From the NCBI RefSeq assembly GCF_026278345.1, contig NZ_CP111085.1:3427501-3491500 (forward strand): a DNA stretch of 64,000 bases. The letters are read 5' to 3'. The stretch comes from Tellurirhabdus rosea. GTDB lineage: Bacteria; Bacteroidota; Bacteroidia; Cytophagales; Spirosomataceae. This document shows positions 30,829 through 39,012 of this stretch, piece after piece (positions within the stretch are counted from its first letter, which is position 1; each line of letters begins with the position of its first letter). The notes below the pieces were generated by a model. That model saw nothing but the letters and a program-made list of their open reading frames with translations, searched no databases and had not been told where the DNA came from. The position numbers and the translations under genes are program-made.

Positions 30829-33795
30829 TTAGAGTTTTCCTTTCAGAAAATCCGCCGTGTAATTTTCGCCTTCCGGCAGCTGCACCATTTCCTCCGGTGT
30901 GCCTTCGAACGTCACGTAGCCGCCCGCTTCACCGCCTTCCGGGCCGAGGTCGATGATGTGGTCGGCGGACTTGATGACTTCCGTGTTGTGTTCAATGATG
31001 ATGACCGAATCGCCCTGATCGACCAGCGCGTTGATGGCTTTCAGGAGCTTCCGAATGTCGTGGAAGTGCAGACCCGTCGTCGGTTCGTCGAAGATAAAGA
31101 GCGTTTTTCCTTTGTTGGGATTGCCTTTGCCGAGAAACGACGCCAGCTTGACCCGCTGCGCTTCCCCGCCCGAAAGCGTGTTGGACGACTGTCCCAGCGT
31201 GATGTAGCCGAGACCCACTTCCTGAAGCGGCAGCAGCTTTTCCACCATTTTGGGGTCGGCTTTCCTGAAAAACTCAATTGCTTCGTCGACGGTCATGTCC
31301 AGAATGTCGGAGACGTTTTTGCCTTCCAGCGCCACCTCCAGCACTTCTTGCTTGAAGCGCTTGCCGTTACAGCCCTCGCACTTCAGGTAGATGTCGGCCA
31401 TAAACTGCATCTCCACCTTCACCTCGCCTTCGCCCTGGCAGATTTCGCAGCGCCCGCCGTCCACGTTAAACGAAAAGTGCGACGGTTTGTAACCCCGCGC
31501 TTTGGAAACCGGCTGTTCGGACATCACCTGCCGCAGGTAGTCGTACGCCTTGATGTACGTCACCGGATTGGAGCGGCTCGACTTGCCGATGGGGTTCTGG
31601 TCGATCATCTCCACCGAAGCGACGCGGTCGAGCGAGCCGCCGAGGCTGTCGTGCTTACCCGCCTCTTCGGCTCCGCCGCCTTTGAGCCGCGACAGGGCCG
31701 GAAACAGCACTTTCCGGATGAGCGTCGATTTGCCCGAACCCGACACGCCCGTGACCACCGTCAGGGTATTGAGCGGAAAACGTACGCTGACGTCTTTCAG
31801 GTTGTTTTCCCGGGCGCCGTTGACGTCGATCCACTGCGTGGCGCGCCGCCGGAACCGGGGCACAGGCACCGTTTCCTTGCCGGTCAGGAAGTCAATCGTG
31901 TACGAATGCAGCCCCGACTCCAGGCCATTACTTTTATCTTTTAACTCTTCACTTTTAATTGCCTCCCAGGTTCCCTGAAAAACGAGCTTTCCGCCGCCGG
32001 CTCCGGCCTCGGGGCCGATGTCGATAAGCTGGTCGGCGGCCCGCATCACTTCTTCCTCGTGTTCGACAACGATGACCGTGTTACCCATGTCGCGCAGGGA
32101 TTCGAGCACGCTGACGAGGCGCTGGGTGTCGCGCGGGTGCAGGCCGATGCTGGGTTCGTCCAGAATGTACATCGAGCCGACCAGCGCCGAGCCGAGGGAG
32201 GTCGCCAGCTTAATGCGCTGGTATTCACCGCCGGACAGCGTATTTGTCAGGCGGTTCAGCGTCAGGTAGCCGAGGCCGACGCGTTCCATGTATTCCAGGC
32301 GGTTGCGGATTTCGACCAGAATGCGCTTGGCAACCTGCTGCTGGTGTTCGGGCAGTTCGAGCGCCCGGAAGAAAGCCGCTGTCTGACTAATCGGCATCAG
32401 AACCAGATCGGTAATCGAGTAGCCGTGTGACGGGCCACCGTTCGACGGACCGCCGTGTGACGGGCCACCAGCAATTTTGACGTAACTGGCATCGACGCGA
32501 AGGCGTGAGCCGCGGCATTCCGGACAGGTCGTTTTGCCCCGGTAACGCGACAGCATGACCCGGTACTGCACCTTGAAGGTCTGGCTTTCGACAAAATCGA
32601 AAAATGCGTTCAGGCCGCTGAAATACTGATTTCCGGTCCAGAGGACGTCTTTTTCGGCCTGCGTCAGGTCTTTATACGGTCGGTGAATGGGGAAGTCGAA
32701 GCGGATGCCGTTTTTCAGGAGCGGCTTCAGAAACTCCTCGCTCATTTTCTCGCTCCGCCAGGGGGCGATGGCGCCTTCGAACACCGACAGGTTTTTGTCC
32801 GGAAAAACCAGATCCGGGTCGATGCCCAGTACCTTGCCGAACCCATCGCAGCGGCGGCAGGCTCCGTACGGGTTGTTGAAGGTGAACAGATTCACGCTTG
32901 GCTCCTCAAAGACCAGCCCATCCATTTCGAATTTATCCGAAAATGTCCGCGATTCGCCCGGGTTGTCGCCCCGGCCCACGATGTCCACCCGGCAGATACC
33001 GTCGCCTTCGTTGAAGGCCGTCTGGACCGAATCCGAGAAGCGGTACTGGTTATCTTCTTCCGGCTTGCCGTCATCGCCAAACTGCACTGTTCCCCGGTCG
33101 ATCAGGATTTCGAGGGAAGAAGCAGAGGAAAGGGACGCCAGGAGCGAGTCGTCTTCCAGCAAATCCTCGATCTGCAGGACCTGCTGACCCGCCGGACCGC
33201 CGTCGGCCACAATGCGGGTGTAGCCTTTCTGAAGCAGGATTTTCAGTTCATAGGCCAGCGTGCGCCCTTCGTGAATGGTCAGCGGCGCCATGACCATGAC
33301 GCGCTGCCCGTCGGGGAAGGAATAGAGATAATCGACCACGTCCGTGACCGTGTCCCGTTTCACTTCGCGGCCCGAAATGGGGGAGTAGGTCGTGCCGGCG
33401 CGAGCGAAAAGGAGTTTGAGGTAATCGTAAATTTCCGTGGAGGTGCCCACCGTGGAGCGCGGGTTGCGCGTGGTGACCTTTTGCTCAATGGCGATAGCCG
33501 GGGAGACGCCCTTGATGAAGTCAACTTCGGGCTTCTCCATCCGCCCCAGAAATTGCCGGGCGTAGCTGCTGAGGCTTTCGACGTACATCCGCTGCCCTTC
33601 GGCAAACAGCGTATCGAAGGCCAGCGACGACTTCCCGGAACCTGACAGGCCCGTTATAACCACTAATTTATTGCGGGGAATGGCAACATCCAGGTTTTTC
33701 AGGTTGTGAACCCGGGCGCCTTTAATGACGATAAACTGCTTCGGGTCAAGGCGCTCGATGTCGGTCTGCACCGACGGACTAACCGATATATTCAT
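30829..33795 (-). CDS. uvrA: Excinuclease ABC subunit A
   Basis: UvrA is the damage-recognition ATPase of nucleotide excision repair and works with UvrB. The 988 residues have two ABC modules: the first P-loop in GLSGSGKSS (about 49) and the second in GVSGSGKST (about 690), signature motifs LSGGE, and the zinc CxxC sites CRRCDG, CPECRG, CEICQG and CEGCNG. It is longer than the usual 940-950 residues. Two low-complexity insertions account for part of this: three GGPS[HN] units at about 443-458 and a Lys/Glu-rich stretch at about 613-622 encoded by 7-nt repeat words. Neither disrupts an ATPase motif, so the protein should still work. Confidence 0.96.
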   Translation of the reverse strand: MNISVSPSVQTDIERLDPKQFIVIKGARVHNLKNLDVAIPRNKLVVITGLSGSGKSSLAFDTLFAEGQRMYVESLSSYARQFLGRMEKPEVDFIKGVSPAIAIEQKVTTRNPRSTVGTSTEIYDYLKLLFARAGTTYSPISGREVKRDTVTDVVDYLYSFPDGQRVMVMAPLTIHEGRTLAYELKILLQKGYTRIVADGGPAGQQVLQIEDLLEDDSLLASLSSASSLEILIDRGTVQFGDDGKPEEDNQYRFSDSVQTAFNEGDGICRVDIVGRGDNPGESRTFSDKFEMDGLVFEEPSVNLFTFNNPYGACRRCDGFGKVLGIDPDLVFPDKNLSVFEGAIAPWRSEKMSEEFLKPLLKNGIRFDFPIHRPYKDLTQAEKDVLWTGNQYFSGLNAFFDFVESQTFKVQYRVMLSRYRGKTTCPECRGSRLRVDASYVKIAGGPSHGGPSNGGPSHGYSITDLVLMPISQTAAFFRALELPEHQQQVAKRILVEIRNRLEYMERVGLGYLTLNRLTNTLSGGEYQRIKLATSLGSALVGSMYILDEPSIGLHPRDTQRLVSVLESLRDMGNTVIVVEHEEEVMRAADQLIDIGPEAGAGGGKLVFQGTWEAIKSEELKDKSNGLESGLHSYTIDFLTGKETVPVPRFRRRATQWIDVNGARENNLKDVSVRFPLNTLTVVTGVSGSGKSTLIRKVLFPALSRLKGGGAEEAGKHDSLGGSLDRVASVEMIDQNPIGKSSRSNPVTYIKAYDYLRQVMSEQPVSKARGYKPSHFSFNVDGGRCEICQGEGEVKVEMQFMADIYLKCEGCNGKRFKQEVLEVALEGKNVSDILDMTVDEAIEFFRKADPKMVEKLLPLQEVGLGYITLGQSSNTLSGGEAQRVKLASFLGKGNPNKGKTLFIFDEPTTGLHFHDIRKLLKAINALVDQGDSVIIIEHNTEVIKSADHIIDLGPEGGEAGGYVTFEGTPEEMVQLPEGENYTADFLKGKL
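31931..31958. repeat. Four heptad words inside uvrA
   Basis: The plus strand reads CTTTTAT, CTTTTAA, CTCTTCA and CTTTTAA head to tail inside the coding sequence. They encode a charged stretch (around [11 protein letters not shown]) between conserved parts of UvrA. The AT-rich words contrast sharply with the GC-rich surrounding gene and match the style of the intergenic heptad repeats. Confidence 0.7.
32423..32467. repeat. Three 15-bp tandem units inside uvrA
   Basis: Three 15-bp units lie head to tail; the outer two are identical and the middle one differs at a few positions. They encode [10 protein letters not shown] and GGPSH in frame. Each gain or loss of a unit would add or remove five residues without changing the reading frame. 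Confidence 0.85.
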
Positions 33796-33992
33796 TCTGT
33801 AAATTTAGCAAACCGTATCTCAAGGCTAACGGTTTTTAGGACTTTATGGTTTCTTTAGGCTTAATTACTTGTATCGCGGAGTGAAGCGGAGGAAAGCGAA
33901 GCCGGGCGTACCCTTTTCTGGCTGGAACGCACGAGAGGCTACGGCTGTTTCCCCGTTCTGCCCCTCGCTGCGACTCTTTTTTCGACACCCAG

Positions 33993-34622
33993 ATGGATTT
34001 TTACGAAGAGGATATTTACAAACTCCTGCTGGCGCTGCTGCTCGGAGGAGCTATCGGAGCGGAACGGGAGTACCGGAGTAAGTCCGCCGGTTTACGGACG
34101 ATGATCATGATCTGCGTGGGTTCGACACTGTTCACGCTGGTGTCGCACCGGCTGAGTCCCGACCACGACCGCATTGCTGCCAACATCGTCAACGGCATTG
34201 GTTTTCTGGGGGCGGGCATCATTTTCCGAGAAGACAGCCGGGTGAAAGGGCTCACTACGGCCGCAACGGTCTGGGCCGTATCGGCCATCGGCATGGCTAT
34301 TGGCGGCGGTTTTTTCGACATTGCGCTGGTTGGGTTTGGGCTCATCATCGGGTCCCTGCTGATGCTTTCCCGGCTGTCGGTTCGTATTTCGCAGTTCCGG
34401 CAAACCCGTGAATACCGCATCACGACGCCTTTCAAGAACAAGACGCTGAATTATTACGACAAGCTGTTTGAAGAGTGCGGGCTGACGGCGCAGCGCGGCC
34501 CGCAGCTACGGCTCGGCAGCCAGATCATCGGTCGCTGGAAGGTGGAGGGGCCGGAAAAGGCGCATGAAAAATGCATCAAGAAGCTGCTCAACGACCCGGA
34601 CGTGAAGGAATTCGAGTTCTAA
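33993..34622 (+). CDS. MgtC/SapB-family membrane protein
   Basis: This inner-membrane protein has 209 residues. The N-terminal half (about 8-130) holds four or five hydrophobic helices with the family motifs LLGGAIGAEREYRSKSAGLRT, then NGIGFLGAGIIFRE and GLTTAATVW. The C-terminal half is a soluble domain. MgtC proteins help cells cope with low magnesium or acid and interact with ATP synthase in Salmonella; many relatives have unknown roles. The 197-bp gap upstream is not obviously a riboswitch. Confidence 0.9.
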   Translation: MDFYEEDIYKLLLALLLGGAIGAEREYRSKSAGLRTMIMICVGSTLFTLVSHRLSPDHDRIAANIVNGIGFLGAGIIFREDSRVKGLTTAATVWAVSAIGMAIGGGFFDIALVGFGLIIGSLLMLSRLSVRISQFRQTREYRITTPFKNKTLNYYDKLFEECGLTAQRGPQLRLGSQIIGRWKVEGPEKAHEKCIKKLLNDPDVKEFEF

Positions 34623-34626
34623 CCCC

Positions 34627-34660
34627 TGTCAGGGTTTGCGACCGCTGACAGGGTTGCAAC
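34627..34660. repeat. Inverted repeat after the MgtC gene
   Basis: CCTGTCAGGG-type sequence shortly after the mgtC stop is repeated in inverted form as CTGACAGGG around a GGTTTGCGACC centre. The palindrome is not followed by a T-run. The word CTGTCAGGGTTT is one I associate with dispersed palindromes in this group of bacteria, though that is from memory. Confidence 0.55.
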
Positions 34661-34725
34661 GCTTTAGACCAAAACCGGGTCCCGTTCGTTATGTATAAGC
34701 ATTCTTTTTCCTGTAAACTTGCATC

Positions 34726-35355
34726 ATGAAATTCATACAGAAAAGCCTGTTTTTATTGCTGTTTCTGAGCAGCGGCTTGGCCTTCGGGCAGATTACGGAA
34801 GACCCCGAGGACCGGCGCAATCCCGGTAAAGAACCCAACCGCGCCACTACACCGGAAGGCGACCCGCTGCCGTTCAGCCAGCGACTGCGTTTTGGCGGCG
34901 GCATCAGCGGATTGTCCATTGGCAATCCCTTCAGCATTGGACTTTCGCCCGTTCTTGCCTACCAGGCTTCGGAGCGGGCCGTGCTGGGGGTTGGTATTAA
35001 TTACATCTACACCCGTTTCAGGGTAGTGGATGCCTCAACCAACCAACGCATCAATTTAACGGCGAATCAGTACGGCGGGCGGGTATTTGGTCTCTATGAG
35101 ATCATTCCCAGTGTTATCCAGAACCTGTACGCACATGGCGAACTGGAGACGAATAGCCTGCAGGATACCTACAAAGGTCTTGGAGTGCCCATTACGAGAA
35201 CCTGGGTGAGTGCTCCCCTGGTTGGTCTTACCTATTCGCAGCGGATCGGCCGTCTGGCGGGTATCAACCTGTCAGCGCTGTACAACCTGAATTACAACGC
35301 CAATACCCTGCAAGCCTACAGCAGCCCGTGGGTGTTTCGGATTTCGTTCTTCTAA
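34726..35355 (+). CDS. Predicted outer-membrane beta-barrel protein, function unknown
   Basis: This 209-residue protein has a signal peptide ending in AFGQ (about 21), then a charged, Pro-rich segment with acidic and basic residues (about 22-48). Amphipathic strands follow, beginning RLRFGGGISGLSIGNPFSIG, and the protein ends in VFRISFF with terminal Phe, as expected for a small outer-membrane barrel. I do not recognise a named family. A near-match -7 box TAAACTTG ends only a few bases before the start codon, so the transcript may have almost no leader, or another promoter is used. A heptad palindrome follows at 35361-35437. Confidence 0.75.
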   Translation: MKFIQKSLFLLLFLSSGLAFGQITEDPEDRRNPGKEPNRATTPEGDPLPFSQRLRFGGGISGLSIGNPFSIGLSPVLAYQASERAVLGVGINYIYTRFRVVDASTNQRINLTANQYGGRVFGLYEIIPSVIQNLYAHGELETNSLQDTYKGLGVPITRTWVSAPLVGLTYSQRIGRLAGINLSALYNLNYNANTLQAYSSPWVFRISFF

Positions 35356-35360
35356 CGAAG

Positions 35361-35437
35361 AATGAATAATGAACAATGAAGGCTCCGCCTATTCGTCCAA
35401 TTGGATTGAGGCGGAGCCTTCATTATTCATTACTCAT
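35361..35437. repeat. Heptad-word palindrome overlapping the stop codon of the GMC oxidoreductase gene
   Basis: Words AATGAAT, AATGAAC and AATGAAG (35361-35381) lead into GGCTCCGCCT. The complementary AGGCGGAGCC and ATTCATT words follow (35409-35437). The inner 16 bp pair perfectly (35375-35390 with 35409-35424). The right arm contains the TAA stop (35423-35425) and encodes the last residues of the minus-strand oxidoreductase. Confidence 0.88.
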
Positions 35438-37069
35438 CACCTCCCTCGCTTTCTGCCGAACGCCCATCACCAGATCCGCTCCTTTTTCGCCGATCATAAT
35501 TGCCGCCGCGTTGGTATTGCCCGAAACGATGGTGGGCATGATGGACGCGTCGATGACGCGCAGCCCTTCGAGTCCGCGGACCCGCAGCTTGGCATCCACC
35601 ACGGCCATTTCGTCGTTCCCCATTTTGCAGGTGCCGACCGGGTGGTACACCGTTTCAACCTGCCTGAGGATGTGCGCCAGAATCGCCTCGTCGGAACTGC
35701 GGTCGGGCGGAGTGATCGTGCGCTCGCGGTACGGGCCAAAAGCGTCGGTCTCCATGATTTCCAGGGCAATTTTCATTCCTTTTAACAGCAGATTCCGGTC
35801 TGCTTCGGCCGACAGGAAGTTGGGCTGAATCACCGGCACATCAATCGGGTTGGCCGACCGCAGTCGCACGTAGCCGCGGCTTTGTGGCTTCAGCAGCGTC
35901 GGCAGAATGGTGAAGCCGTCCGTGCGCGGAAACGTATTGATGTCGTACAGATCGCCTTTGTAATCGTCGCCGATATGCGTCGGGGCGAAGTGAAGCTGCA
36001 GGTCCGGACGGTCTTTGGTTTCGTCGGTCCGGATAAAGGCGTTGGCTTCGAGCGGGCTGATGGTGGCCGGTCCCTGGCGGGTGGCAAAATACTGCAGCAG
36101 CGTCTGGAACTGGTACAGCGGCCTGAGGTAATGGTTGGTGCCATACAGGCCGCTGGTGAGGGCACTGGCTCCGGTGAAGAGGTGATCCTGAAGATTTTGC
36201 CCCACGCCCGGCAGCTCGTGCAGCGTTTCGATTCCGAACGGCCGCAGCATTTCGGCGGGCCCAATCCCCGACAGCATCAGAATCTGCGGGGAGTTGAACG
36301 AGCCGGCCGACAGAATGACCTCCCGGCGGGCGTAAATTTTCTCCGTCACATTCCGGCTGGTGATGACTTCCACGCCCGTGGCCCGGCCGTTTTCGAGCAG
36401 GACGCGGCGGGTATAGACTTTCGTGCGGACGGTCAGGTTCGGACGATTCAGGATGGGTTTCAGAAATGCCGTGGCGGTGCTTTCCCGGCGGCCGTTGCGG
36501 ATTGTGAACTGAAAGAAACCCGCTCCTTCCTGCCGGATGCCGTTAAAATCGTTGGTTTCGCGAATGCCGATGGCTTTGCAGCCGTTAACGAATGCACCCG
36601 CCAGGGGAGTCCGGAAGCGGGTGGCAAAAGTCACGTTCATGGGGCCGTCCGTGCCGTGGTAGCGCGGATCGAGCTGGTCGATCTGTTCGTTGTGCTCCGA
36701 ACGCAGGAAGTACGGAAGCACGTCCTGATAACCCCAGCCTTCGTTTCCCAGCGCCGCCCAATCGTCGTAGTCGAGGGCGTTGCCGCGGACGTAGGCCATG
36801 GCGTTGGTCGAACTGCTTCCGCCGAGCGTTTTGCCGCGGGGCAGGTACAGCATCCGTCCATCGACATGCGCCTGGGGTTCCGTCCAGTAGCCCCAGTCCA
36901 CGGAGGTGCGGTTGAGTTTGGTGTAGGCGGCAGGAATGTGAATTTCCGGTTTGGTATCCGGGCCGCCTGCCTCCAGCAGCAGCACCGAAACACCGGGGTC
37001 CGCCGTCAGCCGGTGCGCCAGAACGCAGCCAGCCGAACCGGCCCCGACGAGGATGTAATCATATTTCAT
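35423..37069 (-). CDS. GMC-family FAD oxidoreductase (choline/alcohol dehydrogenase type)
   Basis: This 548-residue flavoprotein oxidises an alcohol substrate. It has the N-terminal FAD-binding GAGSAG (8-13) and GMC signature 1 around PRGKTLGGSSSTNAM. Signature 2 is in the segment beginning ILSAGSFNSPQILMLSG. The catalytic His is in YHPVGTCKMG and the Asn/His partner region is in VSGNTNAAAIMIGEK. The sequence resembles choline dehydrogenase and related aliphatic-alcohol dehydrogenases, but the substrate cannot be fixed; betaine genes are not nearby. The last residues and stop codon fall inside a palindromic repeat. Confidence 0.92.
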   Translation of the reverse strand: MKYDYILVGAGSAGCVLAHRLTADPGVSVLLLEAGGPDTKPEIHIPAAYTKLNRTSVDWGYWTEPQAHVDGRMLYLPRGKTLGGSSSTNAMAYVRGNALDYDDWAALGNEGWGYQDVLPYFLRSEHNEQIDQLDPRYHGTDGPMNVTFATRFRTPLAGAFVNGCKAIGIRETNDFNGIRQEGAGFFQFTIRNGRRESTATAFLKPILNRPNLTVRTKVYTRRVLLENGRATGVEVITSRNVTEKIYARREVILSAGSFNSPQILMLSGIGPAEMLRPFGIETLHELPGVGQNLQDHLFTGASALTSGLYGTNHYLRPLYQFQTLLQYFATRQGPATISPLEANAFIRTDETKDRPDLQLHFAPTHIGDDYKGDLYDINTFPRTDGFTILPTLLKPQSRGYVRLRSANPIDVPVIQPNFLSAEADRNLLLKGMKIALEIMETDAFGPYRERTITPPDRSSDEAILAHILRQVETVYHPVGTCKMGNDEMAVVDAKLRVRGLEGLRVIDASIMPTIVSGNTNAAAIMIGEKGADLVMGVRQKAREVMSNE

Positions 37070-37207
37070 GGGTCAGGTTTAGGAAAGTCAGCCTGTGAAG
37101 ATACAATTTTTTCAGGATAGATTACAAGATGTCAGGCGTTTAAGACGGCGAAAGTCCGGTCAGTCGGTTTTCAGAACCGGTCTTCGGAACGGGGTGTTTT
37201 TGAACGC

Positions 37208-38035
37208 ATGGGTCAGATTGAAACGATAGCAACCGGTCTGCGCCTCCCGGAAGGTCCAGCCTTTACCGCCGACGGCACGCTCTGGTGTGTTGAACAGGAA
37301 GGCGAAAGTTTGTTTTTTCTGAAGCCCGATGGCGAGAGCGGCCGGGTCTCGGTGGGCGCGGGCAGCCGCCCGAACGGGCTTTATGTGGACAGCCTGGACC
37401 GGCTCTGGTTCTGCGACTCGGGCCTGAACGCCATCCGCTGTCTGAATTATTCGGCCGGGGCCACTCTGGACATGAAGCCGGAAATCATCATCGACCAGGT
37501 GGACGGCAAGCCGCTGAACATGCCCAACGACCTCATCCGCGACAGCGCCGGCAACCTGATTTTCTCCTGTCCGGGACCTTCGGGCGACGAGGCTACGCCC
37601 ACCGGGTACGTCTGCGTCTGTACGCCCGTGGGGGAGGTTTTTAAGATTACCGAGGGCCTGTTTTACCCCAACGGGCTGGCCCTGCTGCCCGACGGCAACA
37701 CGCTCCTGATTGCCGAAACGCACCGCAAACGCATCTGGTACGGGTACTGGGACCCGAACGCCGACGAACCGGCCTGGGAGAACCCCGACATCTGGGTCAA
37801 GACGGGCGAACCCGGCCACGGCCCCGACGGCATGACCATCGGACCGGACGGGAATCTCTACGTCGCCGTGTATGGAGCGGCCTGCGTGAAAGTGTACGAC
37901 CAGCAAGGCAAACACCTGCGCGACATCAGCCTGCCCGGCGAGTGCCCAACCAACGTAGCCTGCGACCCGACCGGCCGGCGGGGCATCGTCATTACCGAAG
38001 GAGAACGGGGGGAGTTATTGCAGATAAACCCGTAG
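37208..38035 (+). CDS. SMP-30/gluconolactonase-like beta-propeller protein
   Basis: This 275-residue, six-bladed-propeller protein has SMP-30 family features: LPEGPAFTADGTLW near the start, then a GSRPNGLYVDSLDRLWFCDSG segment split around residue 60-80. NMPNDLIRDSAGNLIFSC carries a metal-binding Asn/Asp, and the FYPNGLALLPDG and HGPDGMTIGPDGNLYVA segments follow. Such proteins are Ca/Zn-dependent lactonases, often for sugar acids. There is no signal peptide, so it is cytosolic. It diverges from the GMC oxidoreductase gene, so the two could act in one oxidation pathway (alcohol or sugar to lactone to acid), but that is inference. Its stop codon is inside a hairpin. Confidence 0.88.
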   Translation: MGQIETIATGLRLPEGPAFTADGTLWCVEQEGESLFFLKPDGESGRVSVGAGSRPNGLYVDSLDRLWFCDSGLNAIRCLNYSAGATLDMKPEIIIDQVDGKPLNMPNDLIRDSAGNLIFSCPGPSGDEATPTGYVCVCTPVGEVFKITEGLFYPNGLALLPDGNTLLIAETHRKRIWYGYWDPNADEPAWENPDIWVKTGEPGHGPDGMTIGPDGNLYVAVYGAACVKVYDQQGKHLRDISLPGECPTNVACDPTGRRGIVITEGERGELLQINP

Positions 38036-38060
38036 AGACACAGATTTCTGCGTCTCTACG
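38031..38060. repeat. GTAGAGAC palindrome covering the stop of the SMP-30-like gene
   Basis: CGTAGAGAC and GTCTCTACG form 13-bp arms with one A-C mismatch and loop ATTT. The stop codon TAG (38033-38035) is part of the left arm. I recall GTAGAGACGC palindromes as widespread in Bacteroidota and cyanobacteria, so this may be a member of a dispersed family. It lies between two converging genes and could act as a terminator. Confidence 0.8.
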
Positions 38061-38068
38061 GCGTCAAA

Positions 38069-38809
38069 TTATTTCAGAACGTTCCAATTCATTACTCCCC
38101 ACTTGGTCAGGCGGTAAAACAAGGAAACCTTCAGCACGCCCAGCCCGTAAATGGAACTGCGTTTGAAATTGATCGAGGACGCCTCTTCAAAATATTTCGT
38201 TGGGCAGGTAACCTCCGCGATGTCGAAGCCCTTGTAGAAAATCTGGGCGATCATCTCGTTGTCGAAGATGAAGTCGTCGGAGTTGTGCGAGAAGTCCAGG
38301 CTGCGCAGCACCCCGGCCGAAAAAGCCCGGTAGCCCGTATGGTATTCCGACAGCTTCTGATTCATCAGAATGTTCTGCGTCAGCGTCAGGAAGCGATTAG
38401 CGACGTATTTGTACATCGGCATACCGCCTTTCAGGGCTCCTTTGCCCAGAATCCGCGAGCCGAAGACAACGGGGTACAGGTCGTTGCCGATGATGCTGAC
38501 CATCGCCACGATCAGCTTCGGGGTGTATTGGTAATCCGGGTGAAGCATCACCACAATATCGGCGCCCAGTTCGAGGGCCTTTTGATAACAGGACTTCTGA
38601 TTGCCGCCGTAACCGCGATTTTTTTCGTGCCGGATCACGTGCCGGATGCCCAGCCGCCGCGCCTCTTCCACCGTATTATCCGGGCTGGCGTCGTCTACCA
38701 GAATGACTTCGTCCACAATATCAAAAGGTATCTCCCGGTAGGTACGTTCCAGCGTCAGCGCTGCCCGGTAAGCAGGCAGAACGACCGCTACTCTTTTCTG
38801 GTTATACAT
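38069..38809 (-). CDS. Family 2 glycosyltransferase (polyprenyl-phosphate sugar transferase-like)
   Basis: This protein of about 246 residues has a GT-A fold. The start VAVVLPAYRAA is followed by the nucleotide-binding VDDASPDNT, the glycine-rich RGYGGNQKSC, then LHPDYQY in place of a classic DxD, and EYHTGYRAFS. This is the pattern of DPM1/ArnC-like enzymes that load sugars onto polyprenyl phosphate, although no transmembrane domain follows here. The ATG at 38809 gives the canonical GT2 N terminus. A perfect TACTTTTG -7 box lies at 38815-38822, only five bases before the start codon. Confidence 0.88.
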   Translation of the reverse strand: MYNQKRVAVVLPAYRAALTLERTYREIPFDIVDEVILVDDASPDNTVEEARRLGIRHVIRHEKNRGYGGNQKSCYQKALELGADIVVMLHPDYQYTPKLIVAMVSIIGNDLYPVVFGSRILGKGALKGGMPMYKYVANRFLTLTQNILMNQKLSEYHTGYRAFSAGVLRSLDFSHNSDDFIFDNEMIAQIFYKGFDIAEVTCPTKYFEEASSINFKRSSIYGLGVLKVSLFYRLTKWGVMNWNVLK

Positions 38810-38814
38810 ACGGG

Positions 38815-38822
38815 CAAAAGTA
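38815..38822 (-). promoter_or_regulatory. -7 promoter box abutting the glycosyltransferase start codon
   Basis: TACTTTTG on the minus strand exactly fits TAnnTTTG and ends five bases before the ATG at 38809. A transcript starting at the usual distance would begin at or next to the start codon. No good -33 element is visible. Confidence 0.45.
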
Positions 38823-38894
38823 CGGAATCCGGGGGAACGAATGAAAAGCAATGCAATCAACTGCCGATTTAGTGCGATATTGCGCCTTTGTACC

Positions 38895-39009
38895 CACGGT
38901 ATCCACGGACCGTCCGTGAGGAGCTGTGCCCTTATCAACTATTTAGCAAGTACCGCAGACTTCGGTCGGTGGATACATAACCATCACAGGCCAAAGCCTG
39001 TGGATACAT
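38895..39009 (+). other. Structured leader upstream of terC
   Basis: The 5' region contains several potential hairpins: CACGGA/TCCGTG around 38900, a GAC-TTCG-GTC tetraloop stem near 38960-38970, and a perfect CACAGGC-CAAA-GCCTGTG stem at 38985-39002. GGATACATA occurs twice, flanking the last hairpin, ending just before the start codon. TerC/Alx genes are often under manganese or pH-responsive RNA control. I could not match the yybP-ykoY consensus. Confidence 0.35.
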
Positions 39010-39012
39010 ACT

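Noticed and set aside
32423-32467. Phase-variable switch in uvrA
   Set aside because: The unit is 15 bp, so copy-number changes keep the frame and cannot switch the gene off.
33796-33992. Magnesium-sensing leader RNA before the MgtC gene
   Set aside because: The gap has purine-rich stretches but no convincing set of stems or known leader ORF.
38895-39012. yybP-ykoY manganese riboswitch upstream of terC
   Set aside because: The conserved loop sequences of that riboswitch could not be found, although the leader looks structured.
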